From Blastococcus sp. CCUG 61487 (GTDB lineage Bacteria > Actinomycetota > Actinomycetes > Mycobacteriales > Geodermatophilaceae): a stretch of DNA of 53,657 nucleotides. Position numbers and translations under genes: made by a program. The notes beneath the pieces are model-generated. The model was not told where the DNA came from and did no database searches. It worked only from the letters and a program-made list of their open reading frames with translations. This document shows, in pieces, positions 7,066 through 15,975 of this stretch. Location of the stretch: contig NZ_LWUA01000179.1 of the NCBI RefSeq assembly GCF_005222955.1, positions 1 through 53,657 on the forward strand, in the 5' to 3' direction. Position 1 is the stretch's first letter. Each line of letters starts with the position of its first letter.

Positions 7066-8963
7066 CAGCTGCCGTCCGGCGCCATCGGGGGAGCGACCTC
7101 GACCAGGGGCAGCACGACCTCGTGGGAGTGGCGCAGCGGGGTGTCCTCGCCGGGCAGTGGCTCTTCGCGCTGCTGCGCGTAGTTGATGCTGCCGAAGATG
7201 CGGCAGTAGACGGCCTCCCCGAACGGGTCGCGGAGCAGCAGCACGCTGTTGCTGCGCTTCAGAGCCCGGACCTTCTCGAACTCGCCGCGGCCGTTCAGGT
7301 CGAGGACGAGGTCCTGGGTGCGGGCCTTCGGCTCGGAGTCGACCAGCAGAGTGGGGAAGCGGTCGCCGGCGGTCTGGAACAGCCCGCCGCCGGTCGGCTC
7401 GCTCCAGCCCCACTCGCCGACCGCGATCACCTCGCCGCCCAGCGACGGGTCGGCGATCGACGTCAGCGCGATCGTGCGCGTGCTGAGGGCTGCCTCGGCG
7501 ATGTTGGACGGCTCGGAGATGACCGCCGGGTCCAGCCCGTAGACCCGGGCCCGGTAGCGGCGCGCCGGCCCGAACGGGATGGTCCAGTCGGCGGCGTTGG
7601 TGGTCGCGGCCCGCGGGACGGCGTCGGCGTCGAACACCGGCACCCAGGTGGCGGCGTCCGGGTCCTGCGGGTCGTAGTCGTCGGAGAACTCGAACCGCAC
7701 GAGGTTCGCCGTGCCGGCGCTGGTCGACACCGACAGCGCCACCGACAGGGTGTCCTCCGACGGTGTCGCGACCAGGTTGGTCGGCGTCGCAGGAAGCGGG
7801 ACCGCCTGCGACCACGCCCGCGTCGACCACGTCGACCAGCTGACCGGTCCGGCGGTGTCGCGGGCGCGCACGTACATGCGCTTCGGCCCGTTGGCCAGGT
7901 GGACCGGGGAGACGATGCCGCGCAGGGTCGGGTTGGTGATCGTCTCGGCCACGAGCGCCTTGTCGCGGTGCGCCCACGGGTTGGTTCCGAGCCCGGGGGT
8001 GCCGTCGATGACGGCCTGGTCGAAGACGAGCAGCTGCACCTCCGCCTGGGAGTCCTTCTGCGCGTCCGAGTACGCCCACGCCAGCATCGGGCGCGTCGTG
8101 GTCTCCACCGTCGACGCGGGCGACTGCGGGGAGAGACCGCCCGCGACCACCGTGGGCGGGGTGGAGGCGAACCACCGGTACTCCTGCCCGAACGACCACA
8201 CGCACAGGAACTCGAGCGGGTCGTCGGGGCTCAGGATGGCCATGCGGCGCGCCCAGTCGCCGGAGTTGTTGTAGGCGATCGGCGTGGACGGCTCCGCCCC
8301 GCCCCACGGGATCGGCCAACCGAACAGGTCCAGCGTGTAGCCCGCCGGCGACACCCAGTCGGTGATCGCCAGGTCGCGGGCGAAGTCCCAGTCCCGCCGG
8401 TACGGGGCCCCAGCCGAGACGGGCACCGGCACCGCCGAGAAGTCGGCGTGGATGCCGCCGAACCCGTCCAAGGTGTACGCCCGGATGACGTCCGGCCCCC
8501 AGGACACCACGAGCTTACGGGCGATCAGGTAGGACCAGCGGTTACCGGGCCGCCACACATTCGCCGGCGCACCACCGAACGCGTGGATCGTGCCGTACCC
8601 GTCGAGCACGTAGCCGCGGCCCTGGTTGAACGTGTCCCACGACCAGTCGCGGTAGATGCCCTCGAACCAGTAGGGCACCCCGGCGAGCTGGTTGCCGCCC
8701 TCGCCGCCGAGGGACAGCAGGTCCGCCCCGCCGAAGGCGTGCACCCCGCCCTGCTTGTCGAGGACGTAGCCCTTCATCTCCGTCCAGTCGTAGACGTGGA
8801 TGGCGACGGCGACGGGCTGGTCGAGGCGGGTGAACCAGCCGTCCGGCCCGTCGGTGACCGGGGGGCAGTTGTGCGAGTCGATGCGGCCGTTGCCGTGCAA
8901 CGTGACCCACTGCTCGCGGTCGTCGGGGTTGACGCGGAGGTCGACGACCTGGGCGGCGGCCAT
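7065..8963 (-). CDS. Large minor tail protein with propeller-like repeats and Fn3-like region
   Basis: 632 aa. The N-terminal 225 residues hold five degenerate repeats about 45-50 residues apart, each centred on a Y-x-L-D-x-x-G-x-I/V-H-x-F-like motif (near residues 20, 66, 118, 163 and 209; for example GYVLDGYGTIHAFGGA). Such repeats are known in secreted actinobacterial proteins and are compatible with beta-propeller blades. The middle (about 265-460) looks like fibronectin type III-type beta domains (SVALSVSTSAGTANLVRFEF). The C-terminal 170 residues are the part shared with tail-tip proteins (RRYRARVYGLDP, KARTQDLVLDLNGRG). It lies directly after the tape measure gene, the usual place for distal tail/tip proteins, and could contact the cell surface. 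Confidence 0.7.
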   Translation of the reverse strand: MAAAQVVDLRVNPDDREQWVTLHGNGRIDSHNCPPVTDGPDGWFTRLDQPVAVAIHVYDWTEMKGYVLDKQGGVHAFGGADLLSLGGEGGNQLAGVPYWFEGIYRDWSWDTFNQGRGYVLDGYGTIHAFGGAPANVWRPGNRWSYLIARKLVVSWGPDVIRAYTLDGFGGIHADFSAVPVPVSAGAPYRRDWDFARDLAITDWVSPAGYTLDLFGWPIPWGGAEPSTPIAYNNSGDWARRMAILSPDDPLEFLCVWSFGQEYRWFASTPPTVVAGGLSPQSPASTVETTTRPMLAWAYSDAQKDSQAEVQLLVFDQAVIDGTPGLGTNPWAHRDKALVAETITNPTLRGIVSPVHLANGPKRMYVRARDTAGPVSWSTWSTRAWSQAVPLPATPTNLVATPSEDTLSVALSVSTSAGTANLVRFEFSDDYDPQDPDAATWVPVFDADAVPRAATTNAADWTIPFGPARRYRARVYGLDPAVISEPSNIAEAALSTRTIALTSIADPSLGGEVIAVGEWGWSEPTGGGLFQTAGDRFPTLLVDSEPKARTQDLVLDLNGRGEFEKVRALKRSNSVLLLRDPFGEAVYCRIFGSINYAQQREEPLPGEDTPLRHSHEVVLPLVEVAPPMAPDGS

Positions 8964-11900
8964 CAGCGGCGACTCCTCACCTTGCGGCTGACCTTGGCGT
9001 TCCCGGAAGCGATGACCGCGCCGGCCTCCTCGCGGGCGATCGTGCGGATGACCCGCGAGTCGAGCTGGACCACGGTCTTGTGGTCACCGACCGACACCAG
9101 CACCGGCGGGGCGGCCACGCCGCGGCTGACGAACCCGCCGGCGGCGTAGTGGCCGGCGGCCGCGGCGGCGCGGCTGCCGGCGAGCTCGGCCAGCTGCGCC
9201 TGCGACTGGCGGGCAGCCAGCGCGCCGAACTCTTCGGCGGCCGTTGCCCAGTCGCCGCGGTTGAGGGCCTCCATGCCGGCCGGGGCCTGGGATGCGACGC
9301 GCTGGCGAACCATGAACTCGCCGTTCGAGCCGTACATCAGGATGCTGTCCGATGTGCCGGTTCCCGGCCCGTAAATCCAGCCCCCGCCAGCGCGGCGGAC
9401 GTTGACGCCGGCGCGAGGCTGCACATCTCCGGTCTGGACGGTGTTGACCGTGATCGTCGCCGTGCGGTTCCGGGCCACCCGGTCGATCGCGGCCTCAGCG
9501 TCCGCGGTCAACGCCACGACCTCCACCCGGCCATCCGGGAGCGTCGTGACCCTGAACCCGAGGGTCTCCAGCAGCGCGATCTGCTCGGGGGTGGTGGAGG
9601 AGACGATCACCGTCTTCGAGTTCGGGACGTTCTGCACCTCCAGGCCCAGCTGCTGGAACGCCGCGGCCGCCACCTGCCCGGCGTCGGTGGTGCCCTGCAG
9701 CTTGGCGATGGTCTGCTGGATCGCGGCCGGCGTGTACACCCCGAGCTGCTGGGCGGTGATCATCAGCTGCGCCAGGTAGGCCGCGTCGCCGGCGGTCGCC
9801 GCCTCCTCCGCCCCGCGGGACTGGTTTACGGCGATCGCGTGCTGACGCGCCGACTCGGCGGTGGCCATCGTCTGCTGCTCCAGCTGCAGCAGCGCCGCCC
9901 GCCCCTCGGCGGACTCCACCCCGTACCGGTTGACCGCATCCGCGGTGCGCTGGATCTGCTGCTCCAGCTGGTTCTGCTGGCCACGCCACGCCAGGTCGGT
10001 GTTCGCCGCCTCGAGCGCCTGCCGGGTCTGCTCCGACATGCGCGCGTTCACCGACTGCATCGCCCCGTCGAGCTCGCGCTGCCGGAAGGACAGCACGCTG
10101 GTCCAGTGCGCCAGCCGCTCTTGGGCGATCCGCGTGTCCTCATGCCCCCGACCCAGGGTGCGGAGGCGCGTGGCGTAGGTGTTCGTCCACTCGGCTACCT
10201 TCGACGTCGCCTGCTCGACCGGGGTCAGCGAGTTCCAGTAGCTGCGGGACGCCTCCTCGGCCTCTTCCAGCGCGCGACTCGTGATCCCCAGGTCGACCTT
10301 CAGGTCGCTGACGAACCGGTCCCAGCCGAAGTCGACGCCCTTGTTCTCGCCCGCCCCCTGCCCCGCCAGCTCATCGCGGTAGACCTGCATCTGCCGGCGG
10401 GCTTCCTCCGCCGCAGCCCCGCCGGCCCGCAGCTGCTCAGCCCACCGCTGCCCGGTCTGCGTGGCGTTCTGCTGGGCACTGGACAGGAGCGCCACCCCTG
10501 CAGCTGCGCCGGCCATCGCGACACCCCAGGGGCCGCCGAGGAACCCGACCAGCCCCGCCCCGGCGGACTGCAGACCCCTGATGCCGACGCTGCCCGCCGT
10601 CTGCGCCGCGCGGCTCAGCCCGTGCACGCGGGACGCGAAGCCGTCCACCGCCAGCCCGTACTGGGCGGTGCGCCGGTTGAACTCCGCGATCCCGCCGCGG
10701 TAGGCGCCGGTGATCTGGTTGATCGACCCGGTGACGGCCGGCACCTGCCGGTCCAGCGCGGTCGCGATACCGCCGCGGAAAGCCTGCGAGCGGGTGATCG
10801 AGCTGTCAGCCAGCGCCATCTGCATCCGGACCGTCTGCCCGAACGTCGTGAACGGGGCGGTCATCCGCCCGGTGAGCCCGGTGGTGGCCCAGTCCCCGGC
10901 CCGGCGACCAGCCACCCGGAACGCGACCAGGGCGAGCGCGGCGGTCTGCAACGGCCCGGGCATCGCCCCGAACGCGCCGGCGGCCTTGGAGGCCAGGCTC
11001 ACCAGCGGGCCAACGGCGTCGAGCGCCAGCTCAGCGGCGTCCGCTGCCACCTCCAGGCCCCCGCCGACAGCGGCCAGCGGCCCGTCGGCTTCGGCCAGCT
11101 CGCTGGCGAGCTCCCCAACGGACTTGGCGAGCGGCTCGACGGTGTCCACCGCCTTGCCGGCCAGCTCGCCGAGCCGCTCCACACCGTCGACGGCGACGTC
11201 CAGGCCGCGGTCGACCAGGTCGCGTGCCCCGTCGACCAGCGGCTGCCCCAGCTCCCGCCAGGCGGAGGCCACCGCCTCGCGGCGGGCCTGCATCGCCTGC
11301 CCGATCCGCGGGGCCATCTCCTGGAAGTGCCCGACCACCTCGTCGGCGGTGGCCAGTGCCCGGTCGGCGACCTCGGGCAGCCGGTCCGCCGCCGCCCGCA
11401 CCAGCCGCTCCAGTGACGGGGCGGCCCGCTCGAACACGTCGATCTGCACCGTCTCGACCTGGCTCTTGAACGCCTCGATGGCCCCGCCCAGGCCCTGCGC
11501 CTTCGCCGCCGCGACGTCGGCGGCAGCGCCCTGCCGGCCGATCGCGGCGGCCATTTGGTCGAAGCCCTCGCCGCCCTCCTTGGCGGCGATACCGGCCAGC
11601 CGGGCGGCGTCCGAGCCGAACAGGGTCGAGGTGGCCATCTCGTACTGCTGCTGCGTCATCCGCCCCTGGGCGGTCTGCAGCTGCTCGAAGATGGCCCGCA
11701 GCCCGACGAAGTTGCCCTGAGCGTCGTAGGCCGTGAGGTTCAGGTCCGCCATCGCGTCGCGGGCCTGCTTGGACGGCGACTGCACGGCCAGCAGCGCCGA
11801 CTTCAGCAGCGTGCCGGCGTCGGAGCCCTTGATGCCGTTGTTCGCCAGGATGCCCAGGACGGTGGCGGTGTCCTCGATCGAGATCTTCGCGTTCGCCGCC

Positions 11901-12499
11901 ACCGCCGACGCCTGAGACAGCGCGTCGGCGACGTCGGTGATCTCCGCCGACGACGCGTTGGCGGCGTTGGCCAGCACGTCGGCCACCCGCGCCGCGTCGG
12001 AGGCCTCCAGCCCGTAGGCGTTGATCGCGTTGGCCTGGATCTCGGCGGCCCGGGCCCCGTCGATCTGCGCCGCGGCGGCGAGCTGCAGCGACCCCTTCGC
12101 CGCGTCCTGCGCTTCCTGCACGCTGAAGTTGGCCTTCGCCAGCTCCGTCATCACCGCCGCGGCGTCCGCGGCGGACGTCGCCGGCAGCGTCAGGTCAGAG
12201 CCGAGCTCCTTGGCCGTCTGCCCGACGGCCTTCATCTGCTCCTCGGTGGCGTTCGAGACGGCGCGCAGCGTGTTCAGCTGCGCCTCGTACTCGATGCCCA
12301 GGTTCAACGTCGAACGGGCCGCGGCGACACCGGCAACGCCGATGCCGACCGCGGCCACTGTCAGCGCCGCCTTCGTCGCCGCCGCGAAGCGAGCGACCCC
12401 GGAGCGCGCCGAGGACTCCAGGCCCGAGCCCAGACGGTTGGAGAACCCCCGCAGGTCCGGGTCGACCCGGATCTCGATGCGGCCGCCGGGGCTGGTCAC
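8963..12499 (-). CDS. Tail tape measure protein
   Basis: 1178 aa, the longest gene in the window. Residues about 65-330 match the TP901-type tape measure core (QTAKELGSDLTLPATSAADAAAV..., EIQANAINAYGLEASDAARVADVLANAANAS, ANNGIKGSDAGTLLKSALLAV). Hydrophobic segments follow near 475-530 and 650-680 (LVGFLGGPWGVAMAGAAAGVA), then long Gln/Glu/Arg coiled coil and a Gly-rich C-terminus. The protein sets tail length and guides DNA entry. At about 0.15 nm per residue it would give a long tail of the order of 170 nm. GTG start with AAGGAGG ten bases upstream. It follows the frameshifted chaperone genes as in other siphoviruses. Confidence 0.93.
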   Translation of the reverse strand: MTSPGGRIEIRVDPDLRGFSNRLGSGLESSARSGVARFAAATKAALTVAAVGIGVAGVAAARSTLNLGIEYEAQLNTLRAVSNATEEQMKAVGQTAKELGSDLTLPATSAADAAAVMTELAKANFSVQEAQDAAKGSLQLAAAAQIDGARAAEIQANAINAYGLEASDAARVADVLANAANASSAEITDVADALSQASAVAANAKISIEDTATVLGILANNGIKGSDAGTLLKSALLAVQSPSKQARDAMADLNLTAYDAQGNFVGLRAIFEQLQTAQGRMTQQQYEMATSTLFGSDAARLAGIAAKEGGEGFDQMAAAIGRQGAAADVAAAKAQGLGGAIEAFKSQVETVQIDVFERAAPSLERLVRAAADRLPEVADRALATADEVVGHFQEMAPRIGQAMQARREAVASAWRELGQPLVDGARDLVDRGLDVAVDGVERLGELAGKAVDTVEPLAKSVGELASELAEADGPLAAVGGGLEVAADAAELALDAVGPLVSLASKAAGAFGAMPGPLQTAALALVAFRVAGRRAGDWATTGLTGRMTAPFTTFGQTVRMQMALADSSITRSQAFRGGIATALDRQVPAVTGSINQITGAYRGGIAEFNRRTAQYGLAVDGFASRVHGLSRAAQTAGSVGIRGLQSAGAGLVGFLGGPWGVAMAGAAAGVALLSSAQQNATQTGQRWAEQLRAGGAAAEEARRQMQVYRDELAGQGAGENKGVDFGWDRFVSDLKVDLGITSRALEEAEEASRSYWNSLTPVEQATSKVAEWTNTYATRLRTLGRGHEDTRIAQERLAHWTSVLSFRQRELDGAMQSVNARMSEQTRQALEAANTDLAWRGQQNQLEQQIQRTADAVNRYGVESAEGRAALLQLEQQTMATAESARQHAIAVNQSRGAEEAATAGDAAYLAQLMITAQQLGVYTPAAIQQTIAKLQGTTDAGQVAAAAFQQLGLEVQNVPNSKTVIVSSTTPEQIALLETLGFRVTTLPDGRVEVVALTADAEAAIDRVARNRTATITVNTVQTGDVQPRAGVNVRRAGGGWIYGPGTGTSDSILMYGSNGEFMVRQRVASQAPAGMEALNRGDWATAAEEFGALAARQSQAQLAELAGSRAAAAAGHYAAGGFVSRGVAAPPVLVSVGDHKTVVQLDSRVIRTIAREEAGAVIASGNAKVSRKVRSRR

Positions 12500-12523
12500 G
12501 ACAGCGGCCTCCTTCGATAGGGG

Positions 12524-13524
12524 TCAGGCGAGCAGGGCGAGAAGCCGCACGTGGGCCTCGTGGCCGTGGACCTCCTCCACGGCTGGCTCCGGCAGCCGGG
12601 TCAGGTCCTCGGTGAGCGACCAGCCCTCCGGGCGCAGAGCCACAGGGACGACCGACGGCAGTTCAGGCGGCGTCTGCTTCATCCGCCGCGCCCGCTTGGC
12701 CTGCGTGGCGAGCTCGGCGTGCTCCGGGTACGCCTCCGGGTCGAACGTGGAGGAGCGGTAGTCGGCGATCGCGGTGTGGACGATGAAGTCCAGGAGCGTC
12801 GCCACGTTCTCCTCGAGCGGGGTGCGGCCGTCGTGCCGGCGCCGCTGCCACGCCGACTCCGGCGGCAGGGTGTCGATCAGCGCCCACATGCGGCGCAGCG
12901 GCAGGTGCTGCCACGCCCAGTCCGCGGACAGCTGGTGGAACCGGTGCAGATCGGTCCAGATGACGTCCCAGGCGTCCTGGTCGGCGTGCAGCCCGATCAG
13001 GACGCCGAGGGTTCCCCCAGGCCGAACAGAGCCCTCTCGAACCGCTTCCAGAACTCGGCGGCGAGCTCGGGCAGCACCAGCTCGTACAGCGCCTCGAGGA
13101 ACTCGTCGGCCCGCGCGCTGCCCGGCAGCGACTCCATCACCACCGGCTTGTCCACCGGCTTCCCCTCCTCGCCGGGCACGGTGACGGTGACGGTGCGCTC
13201 CGGGGCGGCCTCCTCGTCGGCCATCATGCTGGCCAGCGCCGCCCGCCACCCCTGCTCGCGGACCAGCCGGTCCCACGTCTCGGCGCGGCCGCCGGTGGGC
13301 TGCTTGAACTCCCACCAGCGGTCGAACACCTCGAGGCGGCGGGGCGTGTTGGCGACGTCGTGCAGCCACTGGTTCAGCGACAGCCCGTCCCCGCCCGGGG
13401 CCGCCGCCGGCGAGAGCTGAACTCCCGCCGGCGGCGTGACCTCTGCCCGGGAGGCTCGCGGCGCGCGCTTGGCCGCTGGCTTCCGCCCGGCCGCCGGCTT
13501 CGCGGAGGTCGAGCCCGAGGTCAC
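12524..13524 (-). CDS. Tail assembly chaperone, -1 frameshift fusion (gpG-T type)
   Basis: The frame ending at 12524 has no good start of its own and overlaps the end of the preceding chaperone gene in the -1 frame. Joining them at the GGGGGAA heptamer (13524..13012 then 13012..12524) gives a 333-aa protein. The downstream segment is soluble and helical (VIWTDLHRFHQLSADWAWQHLPL, RMWALIDTLPPES, later WSLTEDLTRLPE). In lambda and most siphoviruses such a G/G-T pair loads on the tape measure and recruits the tail tube subunit; the ratio of the two forms matters. Position between major tail protein and tape measure is exactly as expected. Confidence 0.8.
12997..13524 (-). CDS. Tail assembly chaperone (gpG type, unshifted product)
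   Basis: 175 aa from GTG (GTGA overlap with the major tail gene). A Lys/Ala/Pro-rich N-terminus precedes a helical domain (LSLNQWLHDVANTPRRLEVFDRWW..., LVREQGWRAALASMMADEE, FLEALYELVLPELAAEFWKRFERALFGLGEPSAS). The last dozen codons overlap the -1 reading frame that carries the T part. This is the abundant short form of the tail chaperone. Confidence 0.82.
   Translation of the reverse strand: MTSGSTSAKPAAGRKPAAKRAPRASRAEVTPPAGVQLSPAAAPGGDGLSLNQWLHDVANTPRRLEVFDRWWEFKQPTGGRAETWDRLVREQGWRAALASMMADEEAAPERTVTVTVPGEEGKPVDKPVVMESLPGSARADEFLEALYELVLPELAAEFWKRFERALFGLGEPSAS
13012..13018 (-). promoter_or_regulatory. Programmed -1 ribosomal frameshift slippery site
   Basis: On the minus strand the heptamer GGGGGAA is read as CTG GGG GAA in the gpG frame and lies seven codons before the gpG stop. 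A slip to GGG GGA moves ribosomes into the open -1 frame. G-rich heptamers of this kind are used at the same place in actinophage tail chaperone genes. No downstream pseudoknot was worked out. Confidence 0.75.
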
Positions 13525-14108
13525 GGCGCGGCGGGCGCGAGCGGGTTGGAGTCGACGAACGGGCGCACGGCCCGGCCGCCGCCGGCCGGCGTGAGCGCGG
13601 TGATGACGAGGTCGTAGCCGTTGAGGTCCTCGTCGTTGATGACCTCGTTCGGCAGGTTGTCCAGCGTGCCGCGCTCGATGTAGTACGCCTTCGACCCGTG
13701 GCCGGGGTCGCGGCACACCAGCAGGAGCGCGAACTCCTCGTCGTCGCCCTCGATCAGCTCGAACACGCCCGAGCCGGTCGCGGTCTCCGCGACCGAGCCG
13801 CCGCGCAGCAACGTGAGGATGGTGGCCTTCGACTCGTCGACCGGCCGCATCGCGATCGACTTGATCGCGTCCTCCTTCTTCTTCCGGTACGCCCCCTTGG
13901 CGTTCCAGGCGCTGAGGTTGGAGGACTCCTGGTTGGACGACACCTCGAAGCCGGCCTTGATCGCCCCGTAGGCGTCCCAGCCGGTGAACTCGTCGTCGTT
14001 GAAGATGTCGACGCCCTCCCCGGCGGGCAGGGGCGTGCCGGCGGGCGCACGGAACGCGTCGCCGTCGACCCACAGCCTTGACTTCGACGCGTCGGTGTTG
14101 TTGGACAT
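13521..14108 (-). CDS. Major tail (tube) protein
   Basis: 195 aa starting MSNNTDASKSRLWVDGDAFRA, with a strong GGAGGAG site six bases upstream as expected for an abundant virion protein. The body is a beta-rich tail-tube type sequence (DEFTGWDAYGAIKAGFEV, KATILTLLRGGSVAE, EFALLLVCRDPGHGSKAYYIERG). It lies between the tail terminator and the frameshifted chaperones, the canonical place. The tube polymerises around the tape measure in the cytoplasm before joining the head. Confidence 0.85.
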   Translation of the reverse strand: MSNNTDASKSRLWVDGDAFRAPAGTPLPAGEGVDIFNDDEFTGWDAYGAIKAGFEVSSNQESSNLSAWNAKGAYRKKKEDAIKSIAMRPVDESKATILTLLRGGSVAETATGSGVFELIEGDDEEFALLLVCRDPGHGSKAYYIERGTLDNLPNEVINDEDLNGYDLVITALTPAGGGRAVRPFVDSNPLAPAAP

Positions 14109-14136
14109 CGGTTCTCCTCCGGTGAAGGGGTCTGGG

Positions 14137-14601
14137 TCAGACGGGGGCGTGCATCCGGACGTCCAGGCGGACGCCCTGCTTGAACACCGGGGCATCGGCG
14201 CCCCGGCTGGTGTCGGTCATGTCGAACGGCCCGTCGAGCGGGCGGGCACGCCACGACGCGCCCTGGAACACCTGGGCGCGCCGCTTCGACGCGAAGTGGA
14301 CGGCGATCAGGCCGGCGACCCGCTCCACCGCCAGCTCGGGCAGCTCCTGGGCAACCGGGGCGGCGGCGCCGACCTCGATCTGCACGGTGCGCGACCAGGC
14401 GCCGCGAGCGGCGTTCAGCGGGAACCCGCCCGCGGACCGCACCCACACGAACAGGCCGCGCACGTCCGTCGGCTTGCGGGTGCCGATCCGGTCGGCGCCG
14501 CCGACCCGTTCCACCAGCTGCGTGAAGCCGCGCAGGTCGTCGAGCACGGCGAGCACCGCCGGCGGCGGCTCGGCCAGCAGCTCCTGCTGCGGCCCGGTCA
14601 C
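14137..14601 (-). CDS. Tail terminator / tail completion protein
   Basis: 154 aa. Pattern: N-terminal helix (VLAVLDDLRGFTQLVERVGG), central VRGLFVWVRSAGG and TVQIEVGAAAPVAQELPELAVERVAGLIAV, then beta strands. Position immediately upstream of the major tail protein and after an HK97 gp10-like protein matches the tail terminator that caps the tube. GTG start overlapping the previous stop (GTGA). Assignment rests mainly on order and length. Confidence 0.65.
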   Translation of the reverse strand: MTGPQQELLAEPPPAVLAVLDDLRGFTQLVERVGGADRIGTRKPTDVRGLFVWVRSAGGFPLNAARGAWSRTVQIEVGAAAPVAQELPELAVERVAGLIAVHFASKRRAQVFQGASWRARPLDGPFDMTDTSRGADAPVFKQGVRLDVRMHAPV

Positions 14602-14888
14602 CGCGGCATCCAGCCGGAGTAGCGCCCGTACTTCCGGGCCGCGTTGATCATCGTCGCGTGCGCCGGGGTGTCCGAGGTGCCGAGCTCCTTGTACACCGAC
14701 GTCGAGTCCCGGTTGAACACTGCGACGTCGTCGCCGCGGGTGGTGACGGTCGCGCCGTCCCGGTACTCACCGGAGTCCACCGGCGCGCTCCCGCGGTGGT
14801 CGGCCACGATCGCCTTCGCGATCTCGACACGTCCGGGGGTGGAGAACCGCCGGGCCTGCTGCTCGACCAGGCCGCGGTAGATCGTCAC
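14598..14888 (-). CDS. HK97 gp10-like neck / head-tail joining protein
   Basis: 96 aa. The sequence has the gp10-family outline: an N-terminal helical part (VEIAKAIVADHRGSAPVDSG), then beta strands carrying YRDGATVTTRGDDVAVFN and the conserved end TSVYKELGTSDTPAHATMINAARK. HK97 gp10 family proteins sit at the head-tail interface. Coupled on both sides by GTGA. The protein is somewhat shorter than many gp10 members. Confidence 0.75.
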   Translation of the reverse strand: MTIYRGLVEQQARRFSTPGRVEIAKAIVADHRGSAPVDSGEYRDGATVTTRGDDVAVFNRDSTSVYKELGTSDTPAHATMINAARKYGRYSGWMPR

Positions 14889-15151
14889 CCGAGCAGTGGT
14901 GGCCGTGGCTTCCTCCCCGGGGGCGGGCCCGCCGGCCGCACCGACAGGGCGGAGACGACGAGCGTGAGCGTGGCGGTGACCAGCTGCCCGGGCCTGACGG
15001 CCACCTCGTGCAGCACGATCGGCGTGCCCTCGGCCACCGCGAGCGGGACGCCGTTGAGCCGCACTTCGTCGGGCATCAGCCCTTCGCCGCCCGACGTGGC
15101 GCCGGTGTCGACGACCTCGAGGAACACCGGCTCCGGGGCGGCGCCGGCCAC
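14885..15151 (-). CDS. Small structural-region protein, unknown
   Basis: 88 aa, mostly beta strands (VFLEVVDTGATSGG, EVRLNGVPLAVAEGTPIVLHEV, GQLVTATLTLVVSALSV) with a Pro/Arg-rich end. It lies among the head-tail joining genes and may be a minor connector or a small decoration protein. GTG start; no family recognised. Confidence 0.6.
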   Translation of the reverse strand: MAGAAPEPVFLEVVDTGATSGGEGLMPDEVRLNGVPLAVAEGTPIVLHEVAVRPGQLVTATLTLVVSALSVRPAGPPPGRKPRPPLLG

Positions 15152-15154
15152 CGG

Positions 15155-15613
15155 TCAGTCGCCGGCGGCCGGGGGGGACCAGGAGGCGATCGTCGGACGG
15201 TTCTCGCCGGCCGCCTCCGCGTCCTTCACCCGCTGCACCTCGGCCGCGTCGTCGGCGTGCTCCTCGAGGTAGGCGACCACGTCGCGCACCTTCTCGCCGG
15301 CGGGGTCGAACGGCTCCTCGGCCTCGGCCTGGTCGTGCTCGGTCCACTCGCCGGACGCCAGCCGCTCCCGGGTGGCCTTGGAGTGCGGGCTGGCGTAGTG
15401 CACCCGCCCGTCCTGGTCCCGGTACACCCCGACGCTCGCCGTCACGAAGCCGCCCACGGCGAACGTCGCGGCGGGCTCGGCGGCAGCGAGGTCCGCGGAG
15501 CCGGTGTCCGTGGCCGCCGGGTCGGGGCCGAGGACCGGGCTGAGCGCCGCCGCGGTGCCCGCGTCGCTGGTCGTGGTGGTGCCGGCGTCGGTGGCGTGGG
15601 CCGGACTGGTCAT
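15155..15613 (-). CDS. Structural-region protein, unknown
   Basis: 152 aa. The first ~50 residues are Thr/Ala/Asp-rich and probably disordered. A short beta domain (FAVGGFVTASVGVYRDQDGRVHYASPHS) is followed by an acidic helical region (VRDVVAYLEEHADDAAEVQRVKDAEAAG). The ATG overlaps the upstream stop (ATGA). Located between head-tail connector genes; function not known. Confidence 0.6.
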   Translation of the reverse strand: MTSPAHATDAGTTTTSDAGTAAALSPVLGPDPAATDTGSADLAAAEPAATFAVGGFVTASVGVYRDQDGRVHYASPHSKATRERLASGEWTEHDQAEAEEPFDPAGEKVRDVVAYLEEHADDAAEVQRVKDAEAAGENRPTIASWSPPAAGD

Positions 15614-15975
15614 GGTGTCGCTCCCTGCTGCTGGTCGGAGATGAACTTCAGACGTGCCTCGATGTGGTCGGGCTCGCCGGTGAGGAGCGAGGCCAACGTC
15701 TCGGGCTGACCGTGCACGCGCAGGAGCGCGCCCGTCTCGACGACGCGGACCGTCGTCCCGGCCTTCACGGGGTCGCCCGGCGGGAAGTTGCCCGCCCAGT
15801 CCGCGACGACGGTGCCGTCCGGGGCGAGCACCTGCTGCTCGGTGTTGAGCTGCCACAGATCAGCCACCCCGTCGGTGACGGCCGGCGGCCCGGGCAGCCA
15901 CGTGGTGTTGTCGGCGTCCCGCACGGGCTCGCCGGGGTTGAACAGCTGTACGGCCTGGGCGAAGGACCGGCCCAT
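15610..15975 (-). CDS. Putative head-tail stopper
   Basis: 121 aa starting MGRSFAQAVQLFNPGEPVRD (ATG overlapping the upstream stop as TGATG; GTG codons just upstream are alternatives). A beta-barrel-like sequence (VVADWAGNFPPGDPVKAGTTVRVVETGALLRVHG) with a final helix fits small head-closure proteins that follow the Gp19-type connector. Assignment is by position and size. Confidence 0.6.
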   Translation of the reverse strand: MGRSFAQAVQLFNPGEPVRDADNTTWLPGPPAVTDGVADLWQLNTEQQVLAPDGTVVADWAGNFPPGDPVKAGTTVRVVETGALLRVHGQPETLASLLTGEPDHIEARLKFISDQQQGATP

